Origin: Blastomonas sp.
GTDB taxonomy: Bacteria; Pseudomonadota; Alphaproteobacteria; Sphingomonadales; Sphingomonadaceae
Direction of reading: 5' to 3'
DNA: 64,000 nucleotides
Assembly: GCF_030373265.1 (NCBI RefSeq)
Contig: NZ_JAUCZC010000005.1
Location: 103,541 to 167,540 of the forward strand
The position numbers and the translations under genes are program-made. The notes under the pieces were generated by a model. It saw only the letters and a list, made by a program, of their open reading frames with translations, was not told the origin of the DNA and searched no databases. Of the stretch, positions 27,979 to 37,565 are shown one piece after another. Within the stretch, counting starts at the first letter, position 1; each line of letters starts with the position of its first letter.

Positions 27979-29144
27979 CAGGACCCGCTTTGAGCGAGAT
28001 GCTGGCGCGCGATGACGACCTTCTGCACTTCCGATGCGCCCTCATAGATGCGCAGCGCGCGGACCTCGCGATACAAGGCCTCGACCGGTGCACCGACGGT
28101 GACGCCCATGCCGCCGAAGATCTGCACCGCCTTGTCGATCACCTGCTGCGCGCTGTCGGTGGCGTGGAGCTTGGCGAGCGCTGCCTCGCGGGTGTTGCGC
28201 TGGCCCATCACGTCGCGCAGCCAGCCCGCGCGATAGATCAGCAGCGCCGAGGTATCGACATCGAGCACCATCTCGGCGAGCTTGGACTGGGTGATCGCAT
28301 TGTCCGCGAGCGTGCCTGCGCCCAGCTTGCGCGTCTTGGCGCGCGCGGTGGCCTCGTCGAGCGCGCGGCGGGCAAAGCCCAGCGCCGCTGCGCCCACGGT
28401 GGTGCGGAAGATGTCGAGCGTCGCCATCGCGGCGGCAAAACCGCGACCCGATTCGCCGAGCAAGGCGGTGGCAGGCAATGCCATGTCGGTGAAGGTCAGC
28501 GTCGCCAGCGGGTGCGGTGCGATGACCTCGATCCGCTCAGTCACTGCCAGCCCCGGAGTGTCCGCATCGACGATGAACGCCGAGACGCCCTTCGCACCTG
28601 GCGCCTCGCCGGTGCGCGCGAACAGCACGTAATAATCGGCAATGCCGCCGTTCGAGATATAGGTCTTGGCGCCGTTGACGACATAGCCGGTCGCGGTGCG
28701 CTCGGCGGTCGTTTCCATCGCCGCGACATCGGATCCCGAGTCGGGCTCGGTCAGCGCAAAGGCAGCGATCCTCCGGCCAGCGGCGACCTCGGGCAGATAG
28801 CTACGCTTCTGCTCTTCGGTGCCCAGCAGGCTGATCGTTCCCGATCCCAGGCCCTGCATCGCAAAGGCGAAATCGGCGAGACCCGAATAGCGCGCCAGCG
28901 TCTCGCGGATCAGCGCCAGCGAGCGAATGTCGAGCTGTTCGTGGATGCCGCCGAACGCCGCCGGCACGCAATAGCGCAGCCAGCCTGCTGCCCCTAGCGC
29001 CGCGACCAGATCGCGGCAGGCGGCGTCGATGTCGTGCGGATGGTCATCGGAAAGGTTCGCCGCGCACCAGGCGTCGAGCTCGATGCCGAGGCTGCGGTGG
29101 CTGTCGTCGAGGAACGGCCAGTCAAGAAAGCTGCGGTCGGCCAT
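27978..29144 (-). CDS. Acyl-CoA dehydrogenase family protein
   Basis: 388 residues. Contains the FAD contact [15 protein letters not shown], the substrate-binding [14 protein letters not shown] and the C-terminal [21 protein letters not shown] of the family. Clearly different from the glutaryl-CoA dehydrogenase in the same operon, so the two should oxidise different intermediates; this one probably acts on the alicyclic ring CoA ester. I use ATG 29144, which overlaps the enoyl-CoA hydratase stop by one base; a TTG one codon earlier is less likely. Confidence 0.88.
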   Translation of the reverse strand: MADRSFLDWPFLDDSHRSLGIELDAWCAANLSDDHPHDIDAACRDLVAALGAAGWLRYCVPAAFGGIHEQLDIRSLALIRETLARYSGLADFAFAMQGLGSGTISLLGTEEQKRSYLPEVAAGRRIAAFALTEPDSGSDVAAMETTAERTATGYVVNGAKTYISNGGIADYYVLFARTGEAPGAKGVSAFIVDADTPGLAVTERIEVIAPHPLATLTFTDMALPATALLGESGRGFAAAMATLDIFRTTVGAAALGFARRALDEATARAKTRKLGAGTLADNAITQSKLAEMVLDVDTSALLIYRAGWLRDVMGQRNTREAALAKLHATDSAQQVIDKAVQIFGGMGVTVGAPVEALYREVRALRIYEGASEVQKVVIARQHLAQSGS

Positions 29145-29953
29145 CAATCACCTGCAAATTCTGGAGTGCGCTTGTCGGCAAAGGCCTCGAAGGCGCGGCG
29201 GAAGTCGTTGGTCGCCATGCAGATCGCCTGCGCCTGTGCTTCCATCTCGATCGCGGTTTCAACCGACACCGCCCATTCGATACCGAGCTGGGTTTTGGTG
29301 ATGCCGTGCGCAAAGGTCGGGCCAGCGGCGATCGAGCGCGCCAGCTTGGTCGCCTCATCGATCAGCTCTTCGGAGGCGACCAGCCGGTTGTGGAAGCCCC
29401 AGCGCTCGCCTTCTTCGGCGCTCATCATCCGCCCGGTATAGAGCAGGTCCGATGCGCGGCCCTGGCCGATGATCCGCGGCAGGATCGCGCAGGCGCCCAT
29501 GTCGCAGCCTGCCAGGCCCACCCGGGTGAACAGGAACGCGGTCTTGGTGGCAGGCGTCGCGAGCCTGAGGTCCGATGCCATCGCCATGATCGCGCCTGCG
29601 CCGACGCAGATGCCGTCGATCGCCGCGACGATCGGCTGCGGGCAGGCGCGCATCGCCTTGACCAGATCGCCGGTCATCCGGGTGAAGGCGAGCAGTTCGG
29701 GCATTGCCATCTTGGTCAGCGGGCCGATGATTCCGTGCACATCGCCGCCCGACGAGAAATTGCCGCCCGCGCCGGTAACGATGATCGCCTTGACGTCGGT
29801 CGCATAGACCAGCGCGCGAAAGGTATCGCGCAGCTCGGCATAGCTTTCGAAGGTCAGCGGGTTCTTGCGGTCGGGCCGGTTGAGCGTGACGGTCCCGACG
29901 CCCTTGTCGAAGTGCCAGCTGAAATGCTCCGGCGAAAAGCTTTCGGGGTTCAT
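29144..29953 (-). CDS. Enoyl-CoA hydratase family protein
   Basis: 269 residues of the crotonase fold. The oxyanion-hole segments are [15 protein letters not shown] and [16 protein letters not shown], followed by [15 protein letters not shown]. It is close in length and motifs to the enoyl-CoA hydratases that accompany 2-aminobenzoyl-CoA monooxygenase/reductase genes, where hydrolytic ring opening of a beta-oxo-CoA has been proposed. ATG 29953 overlaps the MarR stop (ATGA). Confidence 0.88.
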   Translation of the reverse strand: MNPESFSPEHFSWHFDKGVGTVTLNRPDRKNPLTFESYAELRDTFRALVYATDVKAIIVTGAGGNFSSGGDVHGIIGPLTKMAMPELLAFTRMTGDLVKAMRACPQPIVAAIDGICVGAGAIMAMASDLRLATPATKTAFLFTRVGLAGCDMGACAILPRIIGQGRASDLLYTGRMMSAEEGERWGFHNRLVASEELIDEATKLARSIAAGPTFAHGITKTQLGIEWAVSVETAIEMEAQAQAICMATNDFRRAFEAFADKRTPEFAGD

Positions 29954-30447
29954 GGCTGTTCCTTTCCTTTGTCGTCGGCCAGCGAAATCTTGAGCGCGCC
30001 GAGCAGATCGTACAGCGCGGCGCGCTGGTCGCGGGTGAGGCCCTCGAGCATCATGTCGATCCACTCGTGATGCGCTTCGGCAATGCCGGTAAAGCATTCG
30101 CGGCCAAGCTGCGTCAGCCGCACGATCGAGGCGCGACCGTCGGTGGGCGAGGGGGCGATGCTGATGTAATTGTCGCGCGCCAGCGTCTGGACGACCCCGG
30201 TGACGTTGCCGTTCGACACCAGCAGCTCCTGCGAAAGCTGCCCCATCGTCATCCCGGCGGGGTTGCGATCGAGCGCCGCCATGACATCGAAGCGGGGCAG
30301 GGTGATGCCGTACTGGTCGGCGAAGCGCCGCTTGAGGCGCTTTTCGATCACCGTCGTGCAGGTCAGCAGCCGCAGCCACAGCCGCACGTTGCTGCGGTCG
30401 ACCATCTCGCCGTCGTGCTTTTCGCGGATCGCGCTCGCGCCTGTCAC
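29950..30447 (-). CDS. MarR family transcriptional regulator (third, operon-embedded)
   Basis: 165 residues from GTG 30447, which overlaps the SDR stop (GTGA) and has ggag seven bases upstream; ATG 30405 is an alternative. Winged-helix features: [19 protein letters not shown] and the wing [13 protein letters not shown]. As it lies inside the aromatic acyl-CoA operon, it very likely senses a pathway CoA ester and binds the 28-bp palindrome in front of the operon. MarR proteins of this layout in aromatic-CoA operons are repressors released by the CoA-thioester. Confidence 0.85.
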   Translation of the reverse strand: MTGASAIREKHDGEMVDRSNVRLWLRLLTCTTVIEKRLKRRFADQYGITLPRFDVMAALDRNPAGMTMGQLSQELLVSNGNVTGVVQTLARDNYISIAPSPTDGRASIVRLTQLGRECFTGIAEAHHEWIDMMLEGLTRDQRAALYDLLGALKISLADDKGKEQP

Positions 30448-31205
30448 ATCACTTCTCCACCGGCGACCATGATCGCCTGGCCCGTCACCGAGCGGCTGGC
30501 GGGCAGGCACAGCCACACCACCGCGTCTGCGACCTCTGCCGGGTCGATCAGTCGCCCTTGCGGATTGAAGCGGGTGAGCTGCGCGCGCGCTTCGTCGGCG
30601 CTGCGACCGGTCTTGGCCTGAATGTTGGCCACGGCGTCGCCGACGATATCGGTATCGGTAAAGCCGGGGCACACCGCGTTGGCGGTGAGGCTGGTCGCGG
30701 CGAATTCGGTCGCGAGCGCGCGCATCACGCCGATCGCGCCGTGCTTCGAGGCGACATACGGCGCGGTATAGCCATAGCCCTTGACCCCGGCCGTCGAGGC
30801 CACGGTGACGATGCGGCCCGCGGGTGCCGCGAGCAGATCGGGCAGCGCCGCCTGGCAGCAATGGAACAGCGAATCCAGATTGACCGCCATCGTCTCGTGC
30901 CAGGCTTCGGCGGTGACCTTGGCGAACGGGGCAGAGGGCGCAATGCCGGCATTGTTGACGAGGATGCCGATCGGCCCGTGCGCGGCGCGCGCCGCAGCGA
31001 ACGCCGCATCGACCGCAGACCGGTCGGTGACATCGGCCTGCGCGACACAGGCACCCGGCAGGCTGGCGGCGATGGCCTCCAGCGGCTCGCGTCGCCGACC
31101 GACCAAGGTCAGCGCTGCGCCTTCGGCTGCCAGCGCGCGTGCAATCGCTGCGCCGATCCCCGATCCGCCCCCGGTGACGACCGCGTGAAGTCCCTGCAAT
31201 CGCAT
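30444..31205 (-). CDS. SDR family NAD(P)-dependent oxidoreductase
   Basis: 253 residues. Has the cofactor motif TGGGSGIG at residues 11-18, NNAG, and the catalytic Tyr-x3-Lys in [10 protein letters not shown] preceded by the serine in VASTAG. In this operon it is suited to a 3-hydroxyacyl-CoA or ring-alcohol dehydrogenase step. It starts one base after the stop of the monooxygenase/OYE gene and overlaps the MarR start. Confidence 0.9.
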   Translation of the reverse strand: MRLQGLHAVVTGGGSGIGAAIARALAAEGAALTLVGRRREPLEAIAASLPGACVAQADVTDRSAVDAAFAAARAAHGPIGILVNNAGIAPSAPFAKVTAEAWHETMAVNLDSLFHCCQAALPDLLAAPAGRIVTVASTAGVKGYGYTAPYVASKHGAIGVMRALATEFAATSLTANAVCPGFTDTDIVGDAVANIQAKTGRSADEARAQLTRFNPQGRLIDPAEVADAVVWLCLPASRSVTGQAIMVAGGEVM

Positions 31206-31206
31206 A

Positions 31207-33507
31207 TCAGGCCCTCAATGCCGCTTCCTGTTCCGCCGCGCGCTGCATGTTGCGCGCGAGTTGGCTCATGCCGCTCAGATAGGCGGGTGGAACCGCGACC
31301 TGGCGATACCCGTGCTGCGCTGCCGCGCGCAGCGTCCACATCGGATCGATCATGTGCGGGCGTCCCAGTGCGACAAGGTCTGCACGCCCGGCTGCCAGGA
31401 TCGAATTGACATGATCGGTCTCGTAGATGTTGCCCACCGCCATGGTCGACACGCGCGCTTCGTTGCGAACCTGATCGGCGAACGGGGTCTGGAACATGCG
31501 GCCATAGACCGGCTGGCAATCGGCCCAGGTCTGGCCGGCCGAGACGTCGATCAGATCGGCGCCCGCCTCGTGGAAGGCCTGGGCGATCAGCACGGCCTCT
31601 TCCGGGGTGACGCCCTGGTCGCCCATCCAGTCGGTCGCCGAGATGCGCACCGACATCGGCTTGTCCGCAGGCCATGCTGCGCGCATCGCGGTGAACACCT
31701 CGAGCGGGAAGCGCAGCCGGTTCTCAAGGCCGCCGCCATATTCGTCGGTGCGGCGGTTCTGCATCGGGGTGATGAAGCTCGAGAGCAGATAGCCATGCGC
31801 GGCGTGCATCTCGACCATGTCGAACCCGGCCTCGATCGCCATCTGGGTCGCGGCGACAAACTGGTCGCGGACCATGTCCATGTCAGCGCGGGTCATCGGG
31901 CGCGGGGTCTGGTTGGCGGCGCTCCAGGGAACGTCGGATGCCGCGATCAGCGGCCAGTTGCCCGTGTCGAGCGGTTCATCCATTCCCTCCCAGCCCAGCT
32001 TGGTCGAACCCTTGGCGCCCGAATGACCAAGCTGCAGGCACATCTTAGCCTTGCTGTTCTGGTGAACGAAATCGGTGATCCGCTGCCATCCCGCAACATG
32101 CTCGGGCGCATACATGCCCGGGCAGCCCGGCGTGATCCGGCCTTCAGGCGAGACGCAGGTCATCTCGGTATAGACCAGCCCGGCGCCGCCCTGCGCGCGG
32201 GTGCCGTAATGCACGAAGTGGAAATCGCCGGGCGTGCCGTCGGTGGCGCTGTACATCGCCATCGGAGAGACGACGATGCGGTTGGCGAGTTCCAGCGCAC
32301 GCAGCCTGAACGGCGCGAACATCGGCGGCGCGCCGGTGTCGCGCCCACCCGGGGCCTGCGCCTGGAACCAGCGTTCGACACCCTCCAGCCATGCCGGATC
32401 GCGCAACCGCAGATTCTCATGGCTGACGCGCTGCGAGCGGGTGAGCAGCGAATAGGCAAACTGGATCGGTGCGAACGGCAGATAGCGGTCGAGCGTCTCG
32501 AACCATTCGGTGGAATTGCGCGCGCTGTTCTGCAGCTTCAAGACCTCGATGCTGCGCTCGGCCTGATACTCGGCCAGCGCGTCCTCGCGCGACAGGCCCG
32601 GTCGGTTGAGCACCTCGGCCAGCTTGATCGCGTCTTCCAGCGCCAGCTTGGTGCCCGACCCGATCGAGAAATGCGCGGTGTGCGCCGCGTCGCCCAGCAG
32701 GATGAACTTGTCGTACGACCACTGGCCGGTGATGATCCGGCGGAAGTTCAGCCACGCCTGCGGCCCGGGCAGATGGGTGGCGTTCGACATCAGCGCATTG
32801 CCGTCGAGGTATTTCGCGAACAGCTTCTCGCACAGCGCGATCGCCTCGGGCTGGTCCATCGTATCGAGGCCCAGGCCAGCCCAGGTCTCGGGGGCCATCT
32901 CGACGATGAAGGTCGAAAGCTGGTCGTCGAAACGATAGGCGTGGGCCCATACCCAGCCCGCCTCGGTTGGTTCGAACGCGAAGGTAAAGGCATCGAACTG
33001 CTTGGCGGTGCCGAACCAGAAAAACTTGTTCTTCTTGACCTGAATGTCGACGTCGAACCGCTCGACATGTGCGGTCCGGATGCGGCTGTTGGCGCCATCG
33101 GCCGCGATCACCAGATCGAACTCAGCCCAGTCGGCAGGGTCGGTACTCGCTTCATGCTCGAAATGCAGCCCGATGCCGAGTTCGCGGGCGCGGTCTTGCA
33201 GGATGGCGAGAAGGCGCTTGCGGCCGATGCCGATAAAACCATGCCCGCTCGACCGGATGCATTCGCCGTGGATATGCACGTCGATATCGTCCCAATGGGT
33301 GAATTCGTCGCGGATCGTTGCGCCGCTCACCGGATCGTTGGCCATCAGATTGTCGACCGTCTGGTCCGAGAAGACCACGCCCCAGCCGAACGTGTCGTCG
33401 GGCCGGTTGCGTTCGTACACGTCGACAACGTGATCGGGATTGTGCAGTTTCATCGATATCGCGAAATACAGGCCCGCTGGACCTCCGCCGACGCATCCGA
33501 TCTTCAT
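31207..33507 (-). CDS. Bifunctional FAD monooxygenase / OYE-type reductase (2-aminobenzoyl-CoA or salicylyl-CoA 5-hydroxylase type)
   Basis: 766 residues. Residues 1-380 form a salicylate-hydroxylase-like FAD monooxygenase ([19 protein letters not shown] at the start; [18 protein letters not shown] near 280). Residues ~390-766 are an Old Yellow Enzyme-type FMN reductase ([33 protein letters not shown]). This fusion is the hallmark of 2-aminobenzoyl-CoA monooxygenase/reductase and salicylyl-CoA 5-hydroxylase, which hydroxylate and then hydride-reduce an aryl-CoA without oxygenolytic ring cleavage. ATG 33507 follows gaagagggatacgca. First gene of an eight-gene operon that, unlike known anthranilate-CoA clusters, includes no CoA ligase. 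Confidence 0.9.
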   Translation of the reverse strand: MKIGCVGGGPAGLYFAISMKLHNPDHVVDVYERNRPDDTFGWGVVFSDQTVDNLMANDPVSGATIRDEFTHWDDIDVHIHGECIRSSGHGFIGIGRKRLLAILQDRARELGIGLHFEHEASTDPADWAEFDLVIAADGANSRIRTAHVERFDVDIQVKKNKFFWFGTAKQFDAFTFAFEPTEAGWVWAHAYRFDDQLSTFIVEMAPETWAGLGLDTMDQPEAIALCEKLFAKYLDGNALMSNATHLPGPQAWLNFRRIITGQWSYDKFILLGDAAHTAHFSIGSGTKLALEDAIKLAEVLNRPGLSREDALAEYQAERSIEVLKLQNSARNSTEWFETLDRYLPFAPIQFAYSLLTRSQRVSHENLRLRDPAWLEGVERWFQAQAPGGRDTGAPPMFAPFRLRALELANRIVVSPMAMYSATDGTPGDFHFVHYGTRAQGGAGLVYTEMTCVSPEGRITPGCPGMYAPEHVAGWQRITDFVHQNSKAKMCLQLGHSGAKGSTKLGWEGMDEPLDTGNWPLIAASDVPWSAANQTPRPMTRADMDMVRDQFVAATQMAIEAGFDMVEMHAAHGYLLSSFITPMQNRRTDEYGGGLENRLRFPLEVFTAMRAAWPADKPMSVRISATDWMGDQGVTPEEAVLIAQAFHEAGADLIDVSAGQTWADCQPVYGRMFQTPFADQVRNEARVSTMAVGNIYETDHVNSILAAGRADLVALGRPHMIDPMWTLRAAAQHGYRQVAVPPAYLSGMSQLARNMQRAAEQEAALRA

Positions 33508-33567
33508 TGCGTATCCCTCTTCGTGCCGAGACTCGATGGACCATATGCTAGATCGCACCGGAAATCG

Positions 33568-33595
33568 TTTCAAGCTTAAAACTTTAAGCTTGAAA
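33568..33595. promoter_or_regulatory. 28-bp perfect palindrome, probable MarR operator
   Basis: Arms TTTCAAGCTTAAA (33568-33580) and TTTAAGCTTGAAA (33583-33595) with a 2-base centre. It sits almost midway between the divergent starts of the monooxygenase/OYE operon (33507) and the aminotransferase (33649). Size, symmetry and place suit a MarR dimer site controlling both directions; the embedded MarR protein at 29950-30447 is the natural candidate. Confidence 0.7.
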
Positions 33596-33648
33596 TATCG
33601 TATATCACGCAATTATTCACGTGTATGGGAATCACCGGAGATTTGAAT

Positions 33649-34818
33649 ATGAAGTGGCCAGCGCAACGTCTTTCGTCGGGATCCAAGAAAAGCTTCGGCA
33701 TGTATGACGAGGCGTCGAAGCTCGATGCGCAGGGGGTCGATCTGATCCATCTCGAGTTCGGACGGCCGCATGCGGACACGCCCGAGCACATCAAGCAGGC
33801 CACCAAGGCCGCGCTGGATGCGGGCATCGTGCATTACGGGGATTTTCGCGGAACGCTGTCCTTCCGGCAGGCGCTGGTCAAAAAACTGCGCGACTTCAAC
33901 AAGCTGGATTACGGCGTCGACGAGGTGCTGGTCACCAACGGGCTGACCCACGCTTCGTTCGCGGCGTTCATGGCGGCGATCGATCCGGGCGATGAGGTCA
34001 TCCTGCTCGATCCCTATTACCCGCAGCATATCGGCAAGACCGAACTTGCGGGCGGCAAGGTGGTGATCGCAGGGCTCGACAAGGCCAACAACTTCGCGAT
34101 CTCGAAAGAGAGGATCGCCGAAAAGATCACCGACCGCACCCGGATGATCGTGCTGATCAATCCCGCCAATCCGACGGGCCGGGTCTATACCCGCGAGGAG
34201 CTGCAGAACATCGCCGATCTGGCGATCGAGCACGACCTGCTGGTGCTGTCGGATGAGGTGTACGAATACATCACCTACGATCAGGCGCAGCATATCAGCA
34301 TCGCGAGCCTGCCCGGGATGCGCGAGCGGACGATCACCTGCTTTGCCTTTACCAAGGCCTATTCGATGGACGGCTGGCGGGTGGGCTATGTCACTGCCGA
34401 TGCGAAACTCATGCCCGCGATCCTGACCATCGCGATGACAGATGTGACCCATGTCAACGTTTTCGTGCAGGAAGGCGCGCGCGCTGCGGTCGAAGGGCCT
34501 CAGGACGCGATGCTGGCGATGGTCGAGGCCGACCGGCGCAAGCGCGACATCGTCGTCCAGGCGCTGAACCAGATGCCGGGCGTGACTTGCTCGGCGCCCG
34601 AAGCGACAATCTATGCCTTCCCCGACATCACCGGCACCGGCCGCAGTTCGCAGGACATTGCGATGGCGATCCTCAAAGAGGCGCACGTGGTCGTCGAGGC
34701 GGGAAGCTTTTACGGCCCCGCCGGCGAAGGCCACTTGCGCGTCTGTTTCGGATCGGAATCCGAAGCCCGGGTGACCGAGGCGATGGAGCGGCTGAGCCGT
34801 TTCTTCAACGCACTATAG
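33649..34818 (+). CDS. PLP-dependent class I/II aminotransferase
   Basis: 389 residues, fold type I. Lys236 in FTKAYSMDGWRVGY is the PLP-binding lysine; NPANPTGRVYTREEL and LSDEVYEYITY supply the PLP Asn, Asp and Tyr. It belongs to the broad aspartate/aromatic/kynurenine aminotransferase group, so the substrate is open. ATG 33649 has ccggag eight bases upstream; ATG 33625 lacks one. Divergent from the aromatic acyl-CoA operon with a shared palindrome, suggesting it feeds that pathway, for example from tryptophan or kynurenine. Confidence 0.88.
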   Translation: MKWPAQRLSSGSKKSFGMYDEASKLDAQGVDLIHLEFGRPHADTPEHIKQATKAALDAGIVHYGDFRGTLSFRQALVKKLRDFNKLDYGVDEVLVTNGLTHASFAAFMAAIDPGDEVILLDPYYPQHIGKTELAGGKVVIAGLDKANNFAISKERIAEKITDRTRMIVLINPANPTGRVYTREELQNIADLAIEHDLLVLSDEVYEYITYDQAQHISIASLPGMRERTITCFAFTKAYSMDGWRVGYVTADAKLMPAILTIAMTDVTHVNVFVQEGARAAVEGPQDAMLAMVEADRRKRDIVVQALNQMPGVTCSAPEATIYAFPDITGTGRSSQDIAMAILKEAHVVVEAGSFYGPAGEGHLRVCFGSESEARVTEAMERLSRFFNAL

Positions 34819-34860
34819 CGGGCCACAATCGAGCAGGCCGTCACGACAGGGAGAATGATC

Positions 34861-36513
34861 ATGAACTTCAAGATGCGTGTGATGGCCGGCTTGCTGGCTC
34901 TGCCGATGGTTGCAGGGGCGTGCGCCATTCCAGCCGCGGCGCAAGCCGAAGCTGCGACTGTAAGCCATGCCGATCTGGTTGCGCTGTATGACGAGTTCCG
35001 CGCGTTCGTCGCTCCGGACATGCTGGACGGCCTGCCCGATTACTCCCCAGCAGCGATGGCGCGGCAGTATGAGGGGTTGCGTGCGTTTCAGACGCGGCTG
35101 GCCGCCATTGACGACAGCCGCTGGCCGATCAGCCAGCGCGTCGATTACATGGTGGTTCTTGCCGAAATGCGCGGGCTCGAGTTTCAGCACCGCGTAATGC
35201 AGCCGTGGAAGCGCGACCCGGCATTCTATAGCACGACCAATCTGGGGTTCGGCCCCAAGATGCATGGTGCATTCGGCATCCCAAGCCTGCCGATCGATGC
35301 GGACAAGGCCATCGCTTTGCGAGCGAAGCTAGACGCGGTCCCCGGTGCGCTGCGTCAGGCCCGCGAGAACCTGACGGACGCGCGTGGCGATCTGGCCAGG
35401 CTGGCGATCGTGCAGAAACAGGTCGAGGTCAATGTGTTCGGCGAGCTGGCGGCGTCCGCCGCCAAGCTGCAGCCCGAACTGGCGGAGCCCGCAAAGCGCG
35501 CCCAGGCGGCCGCGGCCGAGTTCAAGTCTTGGCTGGAATCGATCGAAGCCGGCCTGCCAGCGCATGGCGGTGTCGGAAAGGACAACTACGCCTGGTATCT
35601 GAAAAACGTGCTGCTGCTGCCCTATACCCCTGAAGAGGTCGAGACGATCGGTGAGCGCGAATATCAGCGGCAGGTGACGTTCCTGAAGATCGAGGAACAT
35701 CGCAACCGTGCGATCGCGATGCCCGAACCGGTCACCACACGCGCGCAGTTCGATGCCAAGCGCAAGGCAGAGGACGAGCACCTGCTCAAGCTGCTGCGGG
35801 ACGGTGATTGGGTGACCATTCCCGATTATGTCGAGCACGATCCTGAGGAGGGGCCCTATCAGTTTCCGTTCGACCGCGATCCGTCCAAGCCAGGTCTGTT
35901 CGACCCCCCGCTCAAGCTTCATTTCTTCTTCGAAGCGGAGTTCCGCGACGGACTTCCGCTGCGTGCCCACAATCTGCCCGGGCATATGTTCGATTCGCTG
36001 CAGGCTGCGCGCGACACACGGCCGGTGCGCGGCAAGCCGCGGCTGTTCTTCGTCAACGGCCTGCGCAACGAGGGCTGGGCGTTCTATCTGGAGGAGATGA
36101 TCCTGCAGGCCGGCATGCTGGAGGACCGCCCCAAGACGCGCGAGATCGACTATATCTTGGGGGCCAAACGCGCGGCGCGGGTGGTTCCAGAAATCCGGAT
36201 GCAGGCCAATGAATGGACCTGGCAGCAGGCCAACGAATCCTTGATCGCGCGGACGCCCAAATGGATGAAGCCGGGCGATGCCGTGGCCCAGTTCGATATC
36301 GAGCTTTACCTGCGCCAGCCCGGCTATGGTATCGGGTATTATATGGGCAAGATCGAGCTCGAGAAGCTGCTTGCCGATGTCGCGATGCAGGAGGGCGAGG
36401 CGTTCGACATCAAGTCGTTCCACGACCGCTTCCGCGCCGCCGGATCGATCCCGATCTCCCTGATCCGCTGGGAAATGACCGGGCTCGATGACGAAGTGAA
36501 GACCATGCGCTGA
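34861..36513 (+). CDS. DUF885 family protein, secreted, altered metal motif (paralogue 4)
   Basis: 550 residues with a signal peptide (MRVMAGLLALPMVAGACA, processed near PAAAQA). The region equal to HEGxPGH reads AHNLPGH at residues 369-375: the first His is replaced and the Glu position is His. EGWAFYLEEMILQAGM is intact. It resembles the copy at 3.1-4.8 kb, so these two form a divergent subgroup. ATG 34861 is chosen because cagggag lies seven bases before it; the ATG at 34855 is too close. Follows the aminotransferase by 42 bases and may be cotranscribed with it. Confidence 0.85.
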   Translation: MNFKMRVMAGLLALPMVAGACAIPAAAQAEAATVSHADLVALYDEFRAFVAPDMLDGLPDYSPAAMARQYEGLRAFQTRLAAIDDSRWPISQRVDYMVVLAEMRGLEFQHRVMQPWKRDPAFYSTTNLGFGPKMHGAFGIPSLPIDADKAIALRAKLDAVPGALRQARENLTDARGDLARLAIVQKQVEVNVFGELAASAAKLQPELAEPAKRAQAAAAEFKSWLESIEAGLPAHGGVGKDNYAWYLKNVLLLPYTPEEVETIGEREYQRQVTFLKIEEHRNRAIAMPEPVTTRAQFDAKRKAEDEHLLKLLRDGDWVTIPDYVEHDPEEGPYQFPFDRDPSKPGLFDPPLKLHFFFEAEFRDGLPLRAHNLPGHMFDSLQAARDTRPVRGKPRLFFVNGLRNEGWAFYLEEMILQAGMLEDRPKTREIDYILGAKRAARVVPEIRMQANEWTWQQANESLIARTPKWMKPGDAVAQFDIELYLRQPGYGIGYYMGKIELEKLLADVAMQEGEAFDIKSFHDRFRAAGSIPISLIRWEMTGLDDEVKTMR

Positions 36514-36535
36514 GGGGCGCGTTAAATGGCTGGGG

Positions 36536-36558
36536 CCGCGGTCAGTCGATGACCGCGG
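36536..36558. terminator. Hairpin between convergent DUF885 and RidA genes
   Basis: CCGCGGTCA (36536-36544) pairs with TGACCGCGG (36550-36558), loop of five bases. It spans the RidA stop codon (36542-36544) in the convergent gap, where a bidirectional terminator would fit. No U-tract, so only a tentative call. Confidence 0.35.
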
Positions 36559-36946
36559 TCGCCTCGATCTCGATCAGGAAGTCGGGCAGCGCCAGAGCCT
36601 GGACCCCGATGACGGTATTGGGCGCCGGTGTCGCGCCGTCGTAGAACGCCCCGACCTCGCCGAGCACTGGGCCCAATTTGTCGGGCGTGTGCCCCACGAT
36701 ATAGGTGCGCAGGCGCACGATGTGTGCCGGAGTGGCCCCGACCTCGGCCAGCACCTGCTTGAGGTTCGCCAGCGCCTGGCGGGTCTGTGCGGCGAGATCA
36801 TCCCCGCCGACGACATTGCAGTCCTTGTCCCACGCGACCTGTCCGGCCAGTTGAAGCATGCGTCCGCCTTCGTGCAGCGCGGCGTGCGAAAAGCCATAGC
36901 CGACCGCATCGTACATTCCGGCGGGGTTGATCTTGGTGTTGGTCAT
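36542..36946 (-). CDS. RidA/YjgF family protein (second)
   Basis: 134 residues of the YjgF fold (LQLAGQVAWDKDCNVVGGDD; PDFLIEIEATAVID). Not a recent copy of the RidA at 27.2 kb, as only the fold-typical positions agree. It is 23 bases downstream of a VOC-family gene and beside a cluster that would generate cyclic imines from hydroxyproline, so removal of a reactive imine or enamine is a reasonable role. Confidence 0.85.
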   Translation of the reverse strand: MTNTKINPAGMYDAVGYGFSHAALHEGGRMLQLAGQVAWDKDCNVVGGDDLAAQTRQALANLKQVLAEVGATPAHIVRLRTYIVGHTPDKLGPVLGEVGAFYDGATPAPNTVIGVQALALPDFLIEIEATAVID

Positions 36947-36969
36947 GCCGTGTTCCTTCGGTGCGGGTG

Positions 36970-37458
36970 TCAGTCGACGATTTCAAGCTGGTGCCCGAAC
37001 GGATCGAGCACGTAGACATTCTTTTTGCCTGCCAGCGGACCGGCATCGATGTGGATAATCTCTAGCGGGGTGCACCCATGCGCGGTGAGATAGGCGAGCG
37101 CCTTGTCGACGTCGTCGACTTTGAGCCCGAGGTGATGGCCACCACGATCGCAGTTGCGCGGCAGATCGGACCGGCGGTCGTCAGGCTTGTCATACTGGAC
37201 AAGCTGGAAGTTCATGTTGTCGGTGAGCTTCATCATCACCAATGTCATCCGCGCACCGGGGACCCCGACATGGGTTTCCATCCAGTCCCGTCCCTGATCG
37301 TCGACCGGCATGTCGGCGGCATCGAGCGGGCCCATGCGGAAAAGCTCTTCGGCGCCGATCACGTTGCAATAGAACGCCACCGCTGCCTCGAGATCGGGCA
37401 CGGTCCACGAGATATGGTCGACCGAGAGGAATACGGGTTTGTCCGGTGCCGATGTCAT
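36970..37458 (-). CDS. VOC (glyoxalase/extradiol dioxygenase fold) family protein
   Basis: 162 residues: two beta-alpha-beta modules typical of vicinal-oxygen-chelate proteins. VDHISWTVPDLEAAVAFY begins the first and GHHLGLKVDDVDKALAYL the second; the His in each and the Glu in HQLEIVD at the end match the metal ligand pattern. The reaction is unknown: lyase, isomerase and dioxygenase members exist. First gene of a two-gene unit with RidA. Confidence 0.85.
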   Translation of the reverse strand: MTSAPDKPVFLSVDHISWTVPDLEAAVAFYCNVIGAEELFRMGPLDAADMPVDDQGRDWMETHVGVPGARMTLVMMKLTDNMNFQLVQYDKPDDRRSDLPRNCDRGGHHLGLKVDDVDKALAYLTAHGCTPLEIIHIDAGPLAGKKNVYVLDPFGHQLEIVD

Positions 37459-37565
37459 GCAGGAGTTCCTCTAAATACGATGGCCCATATTGCGGGGCAG
37501 GGTGCGGGCCTGCAATGCAATGAATGTAAAGACATCGTTGCTTGAAGCGCAATGATAGTCCGCGA

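Noticed and set aside
31261..33579. A 772-codon open frame on the + strand opposite the monooxygenase/OYE fusion
   Set aside because: The - strand product has complete FAD and OYE domains; the + strand frame is an open antisense frame without domains or a ribosome binding site.
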